A DNA stretch of 64,000 bases from contig NZ_CP027770.1 of the NCBI RefSeq assembly GCF_003012915.1, positions 2,170,001 through 2,234,000 of the forward strand, read 5' to 3'. The position numbers and the translations under genes are program-made. Shown here piece by piece: positions 1 through 9,466 of this stretch (its first letter is position 1; each line of letters begins with the position of its first letter). This DNA is from Staphylococcus felis (GTDB lineage: Bacteria > Bacillota > Bacilli > Staphylococcales > Staphylococcaceae). Under the pieces are notes generated by a model. It saw nothing but the letters and a program-made list of their open reading frames with translations. It was not told the DNA's origin and did not search any database.

Positions 1-49
1 TTCAAATAGTTTAAGGCATAATGTCAAAATCCTTATCTATCCTCAGGTC

Positions 50-87
50 ATTTTAGAATAGCACTAAACTTTAAACTATTCTAAAAT
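50..87. terminator. Hairpin at left edge of window
   Basis: Twelve-base perfect inverted repeat, ATTTTAGAATAG at 50-61 and CTATTCTAAAAT at 76-87, with a 14-base loop. It probably ends a gene lying left of the window. There is no strong T run after the stem, so it may not be a classical terminator. Confidence 0.4.
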
Positions 88-97
88 ACCTCTGTAA

Positions 98-121
98 TTT
101 TGTCAGAAAATTTGGTAAAAT
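98..121 (+). promoter_or_regulatory. Candidate CodY box and extended -10 promoter of the serA operon
   Basis: Positions 98-112 match the CodY consensus (AATTTTCWGAAAATT) at 12 of 15 bases. It abuts TGGTAAAAT at 113-121, which reads as an extended -10 element about 30 bases before the first start codon. CodY bound here would overlap RNA polymerase, consistent with amino-acid-responsive repression of serine synthesis. The site is inferred from consensus only. Confidence 0.4.
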
Positions 122-151
122 TATCTTCATTACTACAAAGGAGGTTTACAT

Positions 152-1315
152 ATGTTATTTACACATCATTCATCTTTATTGACCCCTGGCCCTACTCCTG
201 TACCACTTTCTATTCAATCAGCAATGAATCTGCCAATGGTAGGTCATCGTTCTAAAGATTTTGAAACGATTGCTAAAAAGGCATTTAGTAGTTTAAAACC
301 TGTTTTTGGTACAGATAATGATGTTTTAATACTCTCATCTAGTGGAACGAGTGCTCTTGAAGCAAGCTTACTCAATATCGTTAATAAAGAGGATCATATC
401 GTCATTATTGTATCAGGTGCTTTTGGACAGCGTTACCAACAAATTGCTGAAACATACTTTTCTAACGTACATATATATAACGTGGAATGGGGAAGCGCGC
501 TCCATGTCAAAGATATTATCGACTTTATTAAAGGTCTTGAAGTATCCATTACTGCTGTATTCACTCAATATTGTGAAACATCTACCGCCGTACTACACCC
601 TGTCTCATCTCTAGGTCAAGCCTTGCATGAATTTGATCCATCTATTTATTTTGTTGTAGATGGTGTCAGCTGTATTGGTGCTGTTGATGTCAATATGAAA
701 CAAGATCATATCGATGTTTTAGTTTCTGGTAGCCAAAAAGCACTAATGCTACCTCCAGGCATTGCCTTTGTTGCATATAGCAACCGAGCTCTTCAACGAT
801 TCAAAGATGTGGATACCGCACGATTCTATTTAGATTTAGATAAACATTATCAATCTTTAGAAAAAAGTTCCACACCTTTTACACCAAATATCACAGCTTT
901 TAGAGGTGTTATCGAATACTGTCGTTTAGTTGAAGATGAAGGATTTAAACAAGTGGTTGAGAGACATTACAAAATTCGTGATGCCATACGTAAAGCGCTT
1001 AAAGCATTAGATTTAGATTTATTAGTTGATGATGCAAATGCATCTCCAACAGTAACTGCTTTTATTCCTAACGACAAAGAGGAAGTTAATGAAATTAAAA
1101 GTCGCTTAAAAAATGATTTTAATATTACAATCGCTGGTGGACAAGGGAAGCTAAAAGGTGAAATATTAAGAGTTGGCCATATGGGATTTATTTCTCCATT
1201 CGAATTACTTCCCTTTGTAGTAAGTTTAGAAATTATTTTAACTAACTATAGAAAAAAATCGTACATCGGTGCTGCTACAAAAGTATATTCGGAGGTGTTA
1301 ATGCATGAATTATAA
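152..1315 (+). CDS. Class V aminotransferase (serine/alanine-glyoxylate type)
   Basis: A 387-residue PLP enzyme of the class V aminotransferase family (alanine-glyoxylate / serine-pyruvate / phosphoserine type). The N-terminus has the LLTPGPTPVP signature of the family. VSGSQKALMLPPG near residue 195 holds the Schiff-base lysine, and VDGVSCIGA carries the cofactor-binding aspartate. The start follows AAAGGAGG at a good distance. The gene overlaps serA by 11 bases, so the two are co-transcribed. Together they probably supply the aminotransferase and dehydrogenase steps of serine synthesis, although older staphylococcal annotation calls this family 'soluble hydrogenase subunit'. Exact substrate is inferred from the linkage. 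Confidence 0.85.
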   Translation: MLFTHHSSLLTPGPTPVPLSIQSAMNLPMVGHRSKDFETIAKKAFSSLKPVFGTDNDVLILSSSGTSALEASLLNIVNKEDHIVIIVSGAFGQRYQQIAETYFSNVHIYNVEWGSALHVKDIIDFIKGLEVSITAVFTQYCETSTAVLHPVSSLGQALHEFDPSIYFVVDGVSCIGAVDVNMKQDHIDVLVSGSQKALMLPPGIAFVAYSNRALQRFKDVDTARFYLDLDKHYQSLEKSSTPFTPNITAFRGVIEYCRLVEDEGFKQVVERHYKIRDAIRKALKALDLDLLVDDANASPTVTAFIPNDKEEVNEIKSRLKNDFNITIAGGQGKLKGEILRVGHMGFISPFELLPFVVSLEIILTNYRKKSYIGAATKVYSEVLMHEL

Positions 1316-2903
1316 AGTGCTTGTAGCTGATCCAATTTCAAAAGATGGTTTGAAAGACTTATATCAAGATCATGCCTTTGAAGTGACACATCAAACAGGT
1401 TTGACTGAAGCAGAATTATTAAGCTGTATTGAGCAATATGATGCAATGATTGTTAGAAGTCAAACAACAGTAACAGCTCGTATCATTGAGAAGGCGAAAA
1501 ATTTAAAGGTAATCGCTCGAGCTGGTGTAGGAGTTGATAATATAAATATAGAAGCCGCAACAAAAGCAGGTATTATTGTCATCAATGCACCAGACGGTAA
1601 CACTATTTCAGCAACCGAACATTCCGTAGCAATGATACTCAGCATGGCCCGCAATATTCCACAAGCTCATCATTCACTCAAAAATGGTGATTGGGATCGC
1701 AAATCATTTAAAGGAACGGAACTTTATCAAAAAACATTAGGCGTTATCGGAACTGGCCGAATTGGTATTGGTGTTATCAAACGATTACAAAGTTTTGGTA
1801 TGCATATTCTTGCATATGACCCGTACCTTTCAGAGGACAAAGCTAAAGAATTAGAGATTACTCGAGCTACTATCGATGAAATCGCAGAACAGTCTGACTT
1901 TATAACAATTCATACGCCTTTGACTGAAAAAACTAAGGGCCTTATTAATCATGACTTTTTCAATAAAACGAAGCAAAACCTTAGGATTATCAACGTTGCA
2001 CGTGGCGGGATTATCAATGAGTCTGATCTAATTGAAGCACTTGATAATGGTAAAATTGCAGGTGCTGCTTTAGATGTATTTGAGGAAGAACCCGCGCATC
2101 AATCTCCAGTTGCACAACATCCAAAAATCATTGTCACACCGCACCTTGGCGCATCCACAATCGAAGCTCAAGAAAAAGTTGCCATTTCGGTTTCAAAAGA
2201 GATTATTGAAATTTTAAAACACCAGCATATTAATCATGCAGTCAATGCTCCAAACTTTATCTTTAATGAAGATGATGATATTCAACCTTTTATTGACTTA
2301 GCACAAATGACTGGTGAAGTTGTGATTCAATTGATGCCAAAAGCGCCACGCGAACTCAAAATATTATATGCTGGTGATATTGCACTTGACGATACTAGCC
2401 TAATTACACGTACATTGGTTAAAGGCGTACTACAGCAAGACATGGCTGACCGCGTTAACCTTATTAATGCTCTCGTTTTATTAAACGAACAAAATGTAAC
2501 GTATACAATTGAGAAAACAAAAAAGAAGAAAGGTTTTAGTAATTATATTGAGATTGAACTGATTAATAAAGAAAACTCTGTAAAATTAGGGGCAACAGTT
2601 TTAAATGGCTTTGGGCCTAGAATTGTACGTATCAATGATTATCCTGTAGATTTCAAACCAGAAACCTATCACCTACTCATCAATCACAATGACCGTCCCG
2701 GTGTCGTTGGGAAGACTGGTCAAATCCTTGGACAACACGGCGTCAATATTGCATCAATGCATTTAGGACGAACACAATTAGGCGGTAATGCTATGATGAT
2801 ATTAACCGTGGATGATATTGTCAGCGAAACAGTTCAAAATGAGTTGCTGTGTATTGATGGCTTCGAAAAAGTAAACCAAATTATTTTAAATAGCAATAAA
2901 TAA
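1305..2903 (+). CDS. serA: D-3-phosphoglycerate dehydrogenase
   Basis: Oxidises 3-phosphoglycerate with NAD, the first step of the phosphorylated serine pathway. At 532 residues it is the long form: substrate and Rossmann domains (LGVIGTGRIGIGVIKRL near residue 145, RAGVGVDNI near 71, NVARGGIINE near 229, catalytic histidine in TPHLGASTIEAQEK near 280), an intervening domain, and a C-terminal ACT domain starting around residue 455 (LLINHNDRPGVVGKTG). The ACT domain usually senses serine. Start ATG has GGAGG upstream, inside the end of the preceding aminotransferase gene. Confidence 0.97.
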   Translation: MNYKVLVADPISKDGLKDLYQDHAFEVTHQTGLTEAELLSCIEQYDAMIVRSQTTVTARIIEKAKNLKVIARAGVGVDNINIEAATKAGIIVINAPDGNTISATEHSVAMILSMARNIPQAHHSLKNGDWDRKSFKGTELYQKTLGVIGTGRIGIGVIKRLQSFGMHILAYDPYLSEDKAKELEITRATIDEIAEQSDFITIHTPLTEKTKGLINHDFFNKTKQNLRIINVARGGIINESDLIEALDNGKIAGAALDVFEEEPAHQSPVAQHPKIIVTPHLGASTIEAQEKVAISVSKEIIEILKHQHINHAVNAPNFIFNEDDDIQPFIDLAQMTGEVVIQLMPKAPRELKILYAGDIALDDTSLITRTLVKGVLQQDMADRVNLINALVLLNEQNVTYTIEKTKKKKGFSNYIEIELINKENSVKLGATVLNGFGPRIVRINDYPVDFKPETYHLLINHNDRPGVVGKTGQILGQHGVNIASMHLGRTQLGGNAMMILTVDDIVSETVQNELLCIDGFEKVNQIILNSNK

Positions 2904-2958
2904 AGATTTTCCCTCTCCTAAGCAACCATTTTTAGTGAAACACACACTTATCAAAACT

Positions 2959-3112
2959 CAGGCTGGGACATAAAAATCTCGAAGTTTTCTTATAATGAGA
3001 TGATTCATTCAATTAGGAAATGCGAGCCAAACAATACGAATTATTGATAAAAGAAAAGCGTAGAGAACACACCCATCTCTACGCTATTATTTGGGGATTG
3101 ATGCCCCAAACT
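2959..3112. mobile_element. Miniature IS1272-like element, copy A (shortened)
   Basis: Begins AGGCTGGGACATAAAAATCTC and ends GGGGATTGATGCCCCAAACTC, the same ends as the longer copies at 9104, 15064 and 63153. About 130 bases of the interior are missing: the text jumps from the left end directly to TAGGAAATGCGAGCC. The right half keeps the AGCGTAGAGA / TCTCTACGCT hairpin. It lies between convergent serA and the HAD gene and may serve as their shared 3' end. Confidence 0.7.
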
Positions 3113-3183
3113 CCTATCTTGAATATGTTTACTGCTGTAATCTCTAAACTAAGTTTGCTTCATTTTGTTTTAAAGGTCATTCG

Positions 3184-4308
3184 TTAAACAAAATATGATT
3201 CAATGTCCAATACTGTATCAACTAAATTTGTTGCCCCGTTATTTTGTAACTCTTCTGCTGCTTTTTTCCCTTTTAAGCCGGTTAATGTACCTATAAATTG
3301 CACTCCTAATTTTTGTGCACTGATTAAATCAGCTAGTGAGTCACCTACTATTGTGATATCTTCTCTTTTGAAGCGGTTCGTTTGTTCTGTCGCAAAATCT
3401 TGATATAATGTTTCATGATTACCAAGGTACGCAGCAATATAAGTAAATGGATTTGGTTTTCCTAACGGTCTTAAACTTGGATACATTTGTTCTGCTTTCA
3501 ACACTTCAGATGCAGTGATGACATGATTAAGGTCAAAGTATGGCAGTAAACCAAGTGTCTCAAATGGAACTATTGTTTCAGTTCTTGGACGACCTGTTGC
3601 AATACCAATCGCATATCCTCGATCTATTAATTTTTGAAGTAACTGACGAATAGAATCGATGGGGGCTAATATCTTTTCTTGATAAATATACCCCTTTTTA
3701 TAATCTGACTTTGCTATTTTCTTTTCTACCTCTTCATATAATTGAGTACCTAAATACCATTCTTGATAGATCTCTTGACACAATTGCCATAAAGGACTTT
3801 GAATTTCAAACAGGCTTACTGATGTCGTATTTAAATTTTGAGCTACATACTTTTTTAAATCTTGATAAATGGCATCTTTACCTTTCGAAACAGTATTTAT
3901 AAATTCAAATGGCAAAGTGTAATCGATTTTACACGCTTTTACTTTTTCACCCAGACACTTTAGAGTTGTTTCATCAAAATTTGACTCGCTTAAAAAGTAT
4001 TCTTTATCCTTGTCATTCAATGAACGTAAAATTGAGACTAAATGAATCGAAAAAACAATAAACAACATATCCCAATTTGAATTTAATCCAAGTGACTTGA
4101 GTTGATTTAAAATTGAATCATCTTGAAACACGGATGACCGAATTAATTGTATCTCATCATCAGTGATTTCCTCTAAATGGATAATGGACGCCAAGTTTAA
4201 AAATTTTGCATCATATAGTAACTCATATATCGTTAATGCCGAAACATCAAAACATCTTGATTCATCTAAAAATACCCCATCAACATCAAATAAAATTGCT
4301 TTTGACAT
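3184..4308 (-). CDS. HAD-superfamily hydrolase, phosphatase-like
   Basis: A 374-residue haloacid-dehalogenase-fold protein. Motif I is ILFDVDGV near residue 7, with the nucleophilic aspartate. The middle holds a long cap domain. Motif II/III regions are IGIATGRPRTET near 236 and KPNPFTYIAA near 282, and motif IV is ITIVGDSLADLISAQ near 317. An orthologue sits at the same place in S. aureus. The substrate is not known; the large all-alpha cap suggests a phosphatase rather than a mutase. Start ATG follows AAGGAGGG. Monocistronic on the minus strand. Confidence 0.85.
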   Translation of the reverse strand: MSKAILFDVDGVFLDESRCFDVSALTIYELLYDAKFLNLASIIHLEEITDDEIQLIRSSVFQDDSILNQLKSLGLNSNWDMLFIVFSIHLVSILRSLNDKDKEYFLSESNFDETTLKCLGEKVKACKIDYTLPFEFINTVSKGKDAIYQDLKKYVAQNLNTTSVSLFEIQSPLWQLCQEIYQEWYLGTQLYEEVEKKIAKSDYKKGYIYQEKILAPIDSIRQLLQKLIDRGYAIGIATGRPRTETIVPFETLGLLPYFDLNHVITASEVLKAEQMYPSLRPLGKPNPFTYIAAYLGNHETLYQDFATEQTNRFKREDITIVGDSLADLISAQKLGVQFIGTLTGLKGKKAAEELQNNGATNLVDTVLDIESYFV

Positions 4309-4436
4309 ATTAGCCCTCCTTATGTATAGAATATTCAGACTACTTAATTATACCATGTCTGCTAAAAAATGAACATATACGTCATTGGTATACCCGATTC
4401 AATATATTCATTTAATTTTCCGTCTCCTCAAAACAA

Positions 4437-4470
4437 AGAGTAGAGTTATACTAATGATTCACTCTACTCT
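4437..4470 (-). terminator. Terminator after the acyltransferase gene
   Basis: Perfect ten-base inverted repeat AGAGTAGAGT / ACTCTACTCT with a 14-base loop, just past the acyltransferase stop codon. On the minus strand it is followed by TTTGTTTTG. Confidence 0.65.
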
Positions 4471-4478
4471 TGGTCTAT

Positions 4479-5096
4479 TTATTGATGATTAACATGTTCA
4501 CGTAATTCGTGTTGTAAAGCTTTTGTTCGTTCGTTAATTTGCTGAGTGATGTAATCCACTTTTTCTTGTCTTTTAAGACCTTGAGGTAAATCAGTTACAT
4601 CAATCGGCGTTCCAAATTTAATATACGCCTTTTGTTTAAACATTCCAGGAATTGTATCAGGCCCCATATAAGCTGCTGGTAAGATTGGTTTTTTTGCTAA
4701 TAACGCAATAGTAGCAGCCCCTCTTTTTAATGGTACTTCCTCAGATGTACGTCGCCCATTAGGGAAAATACCTACAGTTTTATTATCGTTTAATAACTTT
4801 ACAGGTCGCTTTAACGTACTTGGTCCAGGGTTTTCGCGATTAACGGGAAAAGCGTTCAAACCTGTTAAAAGTTTCCCGAAAATTTTGTTGTTAAAAAGCT
4901 CTTGTTTGGCCATATAATGAATTTGATTTGGCAATAATGATACACCTAACAAAATAACGTCATTATAGCTTTCGTGATTGCATGTGACTAAGTAGCTATC
5001 GTGCTCTCGCTGATTCTCTTCTCCTAACACTTCTAGATTTTTAAACAATTTTACAATGACAAATCTTATAAAATGACCTATTAAACTATATAACAT
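4479..5096 (-). CDS. plsC: 1-acyl-sn-glycerol-3-phosphate acyltransferase family protein
   Basis: A 205-residue membrane-associated acyltransferase of the PlsC/LPLAT family, expected to acylate lysophosphatidic acid during phospholipid synthesis. It has the NHxxxxD catalytic motif as CNHESYND near residue 39. GIFPNGRRTS near 109 replaces the usual FPEGTRS, and PAAYMGPDTIPG corresponds to block IV. An N-terminal hydrophobic segment likely anchors it to the membrane. The asparagine in FPNG where most family members have glutamate is a mild deviation but is common in this staphylococcal lineage. It diverges from htrA across a 150-base gap. Confidence 0.85.
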   Translation of the reverse strand: MLYSLIGHFIRFVIVKLFKNLEVLGEENQREHDSYLVTCNHESYNDVILLGVSLLPNQIHYMAKQELFNNKIFGKLLTGLNAFPVNRENPGPSTLKRPVKLLNDNKTVGIFPNGRRTSEEVPLKRGAATIALLAKKPILPAAYMGPDTIPGMFKQKAYIKFGTPIDVTDLPQGLKRQEKVDYITQQINERTKALQHELREHVNHQ

Positions 5097-5197
5097 CGTT
5101 ACACCTACTCTTGTTAATTATCCTCTAAATTTTATCATTTTCCCTATTAATCAACAAGTTTTGTTAAATTTAAGTCTAAAGTCTGATATCAAGATAC

Positions 5198-5206
5198 TGG
5201 TAAAAT
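5198..5206 (+). promoter_or_regulatory. Extended -10 promoter of htrA
   Basis: TGGTAAAAT at 5198-5206, 41 bases before the htrA start codon, matches the extended -10 form. It resembles the sequence before the serA operon, including the following ATCTTCA. No convincing -35 is seen. Confidence 0.35.
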
Positions 5207-5247
5207 AATCTTCAAAGAAGCATAATAAGGGCTAGGGAGGCGTTTTT

Positions 5248-6492
5248 ATGACAGAAAATGAAAACTCAAATTATTCATCTCTAAATAATAACCAAAACAC
5301 CCCATTTACTCACAATCCCCCACCTCCTCATAAGCCGAAGATACCATGGTTCAAAATCATATTGATTGCATTAATTTCTGGACTATTAGGTGGTTTGATT
5401 GTTTTAGGATTAACGGGCGCATTTTCTAATCTAACTTCACAATTGACTCATCAATCAGGTTCTGAAGTGAATGTAGCTAAAAACCAAAATGGTGGGAATT
5501 TATTAGATGGACAAAGCAAAAGTTTTTCAAGTATTAATGAGATGATTAAAGATAAGTCCCCTTCTATTGTGGGCGTTATCAATGAACAAAAAGCAACCAA
5601 CCTCGAAGATTTATTAAGAGGTCAAAGTGCTAAAGCTGAACCAACAGGTGTTGGATCCGGTGTTATATATCAAAAAGATGGCAATAACGCGTATATCGTA
5701 ACTAATAATCATGTAATCGATGGAGCAAGCTCAATCAAAATACAGTTACACAACTCAAAACAAGTTTCTGCTGATTTAATTGGAACGGATGCCTTAACCG
5801 ATATCGCTGTGTTAAAAATAAAAGACCGCAACGATATCAAAGCCATTTCTTTTGCAGACTCTTCGAAAGTGAATACTGGAGACAGCGTATTTGCAATGGG
5901 CAATCCTCTAGGTTTAGAATTTGCTAACACTGTCACTTCTGGTATTATTTCAGCAAATGAACGTACGATTGAAGCTGATTCTTCGCAAGGTAGCCATAAA
6001 GTAACAGTACTTCAAACAGATGCTGCTATAAATCCAGGTAACTCAGGAGGGGCACTTGTAGATGTCAATGGAAACCTTATAGGTATCAATTCTATGAAAA
6101 TCGCAGCACCTCAAGTTGAAGGTATTGGATTTGCTATACCAAGTAATGAGGTCAAAACAATTATTGAACAGCTCGTTAAAAACGGTGAAGTCAAGCGACC
6201 TTCAATTGGAATTGGCATGATTAACGTTTCAGATATACCTGATCGTTATAAGGGAAATCAAAATTTAAATAGTGGCATATACATTGCCGAAGTACAGCGT
6301 CCAAATATTGATCTCAAAGAAGGAGATATTATTACTCAAATTGACGGACAAAAAATTGATAATGATTCAGAACTCCGCAATTATTTATATAAACATAAAA
6401 ACCCAGGTGATAGTGTTACATTTACCGTCAAACGTGACAGTAAAGATATAAAAGTTAATGTTGAATTAACCGAAACAGATAGCCAACAGTAA
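5248..6492 (+). CDS. htrA: HtrA/DegP-like membrane serine protease
   Basis: Membrane-tethered quality-control protease, 414 residues. Order: charged and proline-rich cytoplasmic tail (1-33), one transmembrane helix (about 36-62), trypsin-like domain with the triad His155 (TNNHVIDG), Asp185 (LTDIAVLK) and Ser266 (GNSGGAL), then one C-terminal PDZ domain (about 310-405, with DIITQIDGQKI). It is expected to degrade or refold misfolded exported proteins. Start ATG follows AGGGAGGCG. It is a single gene ending in a strong hairpin shared with tyrS. Confidence 0.93.
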   Translation: MTENENSNYSSLNNNQNTPFTHNPPPPHKPKIPWFKIILIALISGLLGGLIVLGLTGAFSNLTSQLTHQSGSEVNVAKNQNGGNLLDGQSKSFSSINEMIKDKSPSIVGVINEQKATNLEDLLRGQSAKAEPTGVGSGVIYQKDGNNAYIVTNNHVIDGASSIKIQLHNSKQVSADLIGTDALTDIAVLKIKDRNDIKAISFADSSKVNTGDSVFAMGNPLGLEFANTVTSGIISANERTIEADSSQGSHKVTVLQTDAAINPGNSGGALVDVNGNLIGINSMKIAAPQVEGIGFAIPSNEVKTIIEQLVKNGEVKRPSIGIGMINVSDIPDRYKGNQNLNSGIYIAEVQRPNIDLKEGDIITQIDGQKIDNDSELRNYLYKHKNPGDSVTFTVKRDSKDIKVNVELTETDSQQ

Positions 6493-6516
6493 CATTGATT
6501 ACTACTTGCTTTTATG

Positions 6517-6556
6517 AAAAAGAAGTTCGAACAAAATAACGTTCGAACTTCTTTTT
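6517..6556. terminator. Bidirectional terminator between htrA and tyrS
   Basis: Sixteen-base perfect stem AAAAAGAAGTTCGAAC / GTTCGAACTTCTTTTT with an eight-base loop. A/T runs on both sides let it stop transcription from htrA (plus) and tyrS (minus). Confidence 0.9.
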
Positions 6557-6566
6557 AGCAAGCTAT

Positions 6567-7832
<1,266 letters not shown>

Positions 7833-7848
7833 TCATTCCTCCTTTAAA

Positions 7849-8016
7849 AATAAAAAAACACCACTTACATCAAAAATGTAAGGGCGCACTTTGCACGTTA
7901 CCACCATACTTGGGTTCTTTTACAATGATACGTTCATTGTCAAACGCTGAAAATCTATCCGAAGTGTATTCATATAATCACTCTGCTAGTTTCCACCGAC
8001 CACTAACTCTCTGTAA
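7849..8016 (-). ncRNA. T-box leader of tyrS, specifier TAC
   Basis: Reading the minus strand, stem I starts with ACAGAGAGTTAGTGG near 8014. The specifier loop GAATACAC presents TAC (7966-7968), a tyrosine codon. The T-box sequence GGTGGTAACGTGC lies at about 7892-7905. A terminator stem (CTTACAT / ATGTAAG, 7864-7882) is followed by a T run before the tyrS ribosome site. Uncharged tRNA-Tyr should favour readthrough. This accounts for the 343-base gap before sgtA. Confidence 0.93.
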
Positions 8017-8169
8017 ATAAGTTAATTATATTACTTGTCTTCACTTTCAAATTATATATCCATTTGCTACTCATTATAAGACTTCCACGAGGTACTGTCA
8101 ATTAGTATATCATAACGGTTATTTATAAATTTATGATATACTTAATTTACTGTTTGGAGGTTATACGAC

Positions 8170-9069
8170 ATGATCCCATCCCAATACTCTAAATATGAAT
8201 CTTTTATCCAAAAATACGATAATACCTTTCATAGAATCAAAAAAATCGTATTATCTTTTTTTATATTTACAATTATAGCTTCACTATTTTTAATAGGTGT
8301 ATGTATAGGCTATTTTGCAAGTATTATTTCCAATGAACAATCCATAGAAAATAATTATCTATTCTCACAAGTAGTCGATCTACCTGATATGTCAGAGCAT
8401 ATATCTGAAACAACAGATTTATTGGCATATTTCGATGAACCTGAACCACCATTAATAGCCGGCCCTTCTGAAGTGACTCCCTACCTGTCTAAAGCTATAG
8501 TGGCTTCTGAAGACGCACAATTTTACGAACACAATGGCATTTTACCAAAAGCTATTTTACGCGCAATGTATCAAGATCTTTTTGATCAAGAAGGCGCAAC
8601 AGGTGGCAGTACTATTACGCAACAACTGATTAAAAATCAATTGTTAACAAATGAAAAAACATATGACAGAAAAGCCAAAGAAATCATGTATGCAATGCGT
8701 ATTGAAAAACTATTAACAAAAGATGAGATTATGTATATTTATATGAACATTGTTCCGTTCGGATACGACCATAACGGTCAACACCTTACAGGTATTACTT
8801 CTGCTTCTTATGGAATATTTGGCAAAGCACCTATTGATTTATCTATATCAGAAGCCGCCTATCTTGCCGGCATCATTCAAAGTCCATATTATTACACACC
8901 ATATGATGAAGATGGAAACTTTAGAGGTATTGAAATTACAAAACCATCTATCGACAGACAAAAATACGTCCTTAAAAGGATGTTAATCGAAAAGCAAATT
9001 ACGCCTAAACAATATAAAAATGCTCTTAATGATAACCTTTATGATCGTATAATCAAATCAAAAACGTAA
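8170..9069 (+). CDS. sgtA: Monofunctional peptidoglycan glycosyltransferase (SgtA type)
   Basis: A 299-residue GT51 enzyme that polymerises lipid II into glycan strands without a transpeptidase domain. A short cytoplasmic tail and one transmembrane helix (about 26-56) precede the catalytic domain. The family motifs are present: VASEDAQFYEHNG near residue 113 (catalytic glutamate), GGSTITQQLIKN near 151, RKAKEIMYAMRIEKLL near 170 and YMNIVPFG near 190. Length and position fit staphylococcal SgtA rather than SgtB/Mgt. GGAGG precedes the ATG. Monocistronic, ending in a repeat element. Confidence 0.88.
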   Translation: MIPSQYSKYESFIQKYDNTFHRIKKIVLSFFIFTIIASLFLIGVCIGYFASIISNEQSIENNYLFSQVVDLPDMSEHISETTDLLAYFDEPEPPLIAGPSEVTPYLSKAIVASEDAQFYEHNGILPKAILRAMYQDLFDQEGATGGSTITQQLIKNQLLTNEKTYDRKAKEIMYAMRIEKLLTKDEIMYIYMNIVPFGYDHNGQHLTGITSASYGIFGKAPIDLSISEAAYLAGIIQSPYYYTPYDEDGNFRGIEITKPSIDRQKYVLKRMLIEKQITPKQYKNALNDNLYDRIIKSKT

Positions 9070-9103
9070 GCCTACATAGATTATACACGCTTACGCTAGT
9101 ATC

Positions 9104-9388
9104 AGGCTGGGACATAAATATCTCGAAGTTTTCTTATAATGAGATGATTCATTCAATAATACGAAAGTGTATTTTTTTAAAGGATTTTAATGTAAAATTA
9201 CATGTATATCACGTCGTATTGTTGGCGAGACTTCTAAAGGAATAGGATGAGCTTCGAGACCGGGGCTCGACCCATCCCCTAGGAAATGCGAGCCAAACAA
9301 TACGAATGATTGATAAAAGTAAAGCGTAGAGGTGATTCAATCAAGAACCATCTCTACGCTATTATTTTGGGATTGATGTCCCAGACTC
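9104..9388. mobile_element. Miniature IS1272-like element, copy B (full length)
   Basis: About 285 bases with inverted ends (AGGCTGGGACAT... and ...ATGTCCCAGACTC). The interior holds a long nested palindrome: TCGTATTGTTGGC pairs with GCCAAACAATACGA, and inside it GGATGAGC..CTCGA pairs towards CCATCC. A second hairpin, AGCGTAGAGG / CATCTCTACGCT, lies near the right end. The ends and the segment CGAGACTTCTAAAGGAATA match the IS1272-like relic at 18.5 kb in reverse orientation. It fills most of the gap between convergent sgtA and fhs. Confidence 0.8.
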
Positions 9389-9466
9389 AGCTCAATAATA
9401 CAAATATCTCCTCAGTGGAAAGTACTTAGTAAAGTTAACGCCTTCATTCTGTCAATAATCCATTCA

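Noticed and set aside
152-2903. Acquired serine-biosynthesis island
   Set aside because: The same gene pair occurs at this place in S. aureus and base composition does not stand out; it is core genome.
3053-3090. tRNA-like cloverleaf in the intergenic repeat
   Set aside because: The hairpin AGCGTAGAGA / TCTCTACGCT recurs in all repeat copies, has no T-loop sequence and no CCA-adjacent acceptor, so it is a repeat hairpin.
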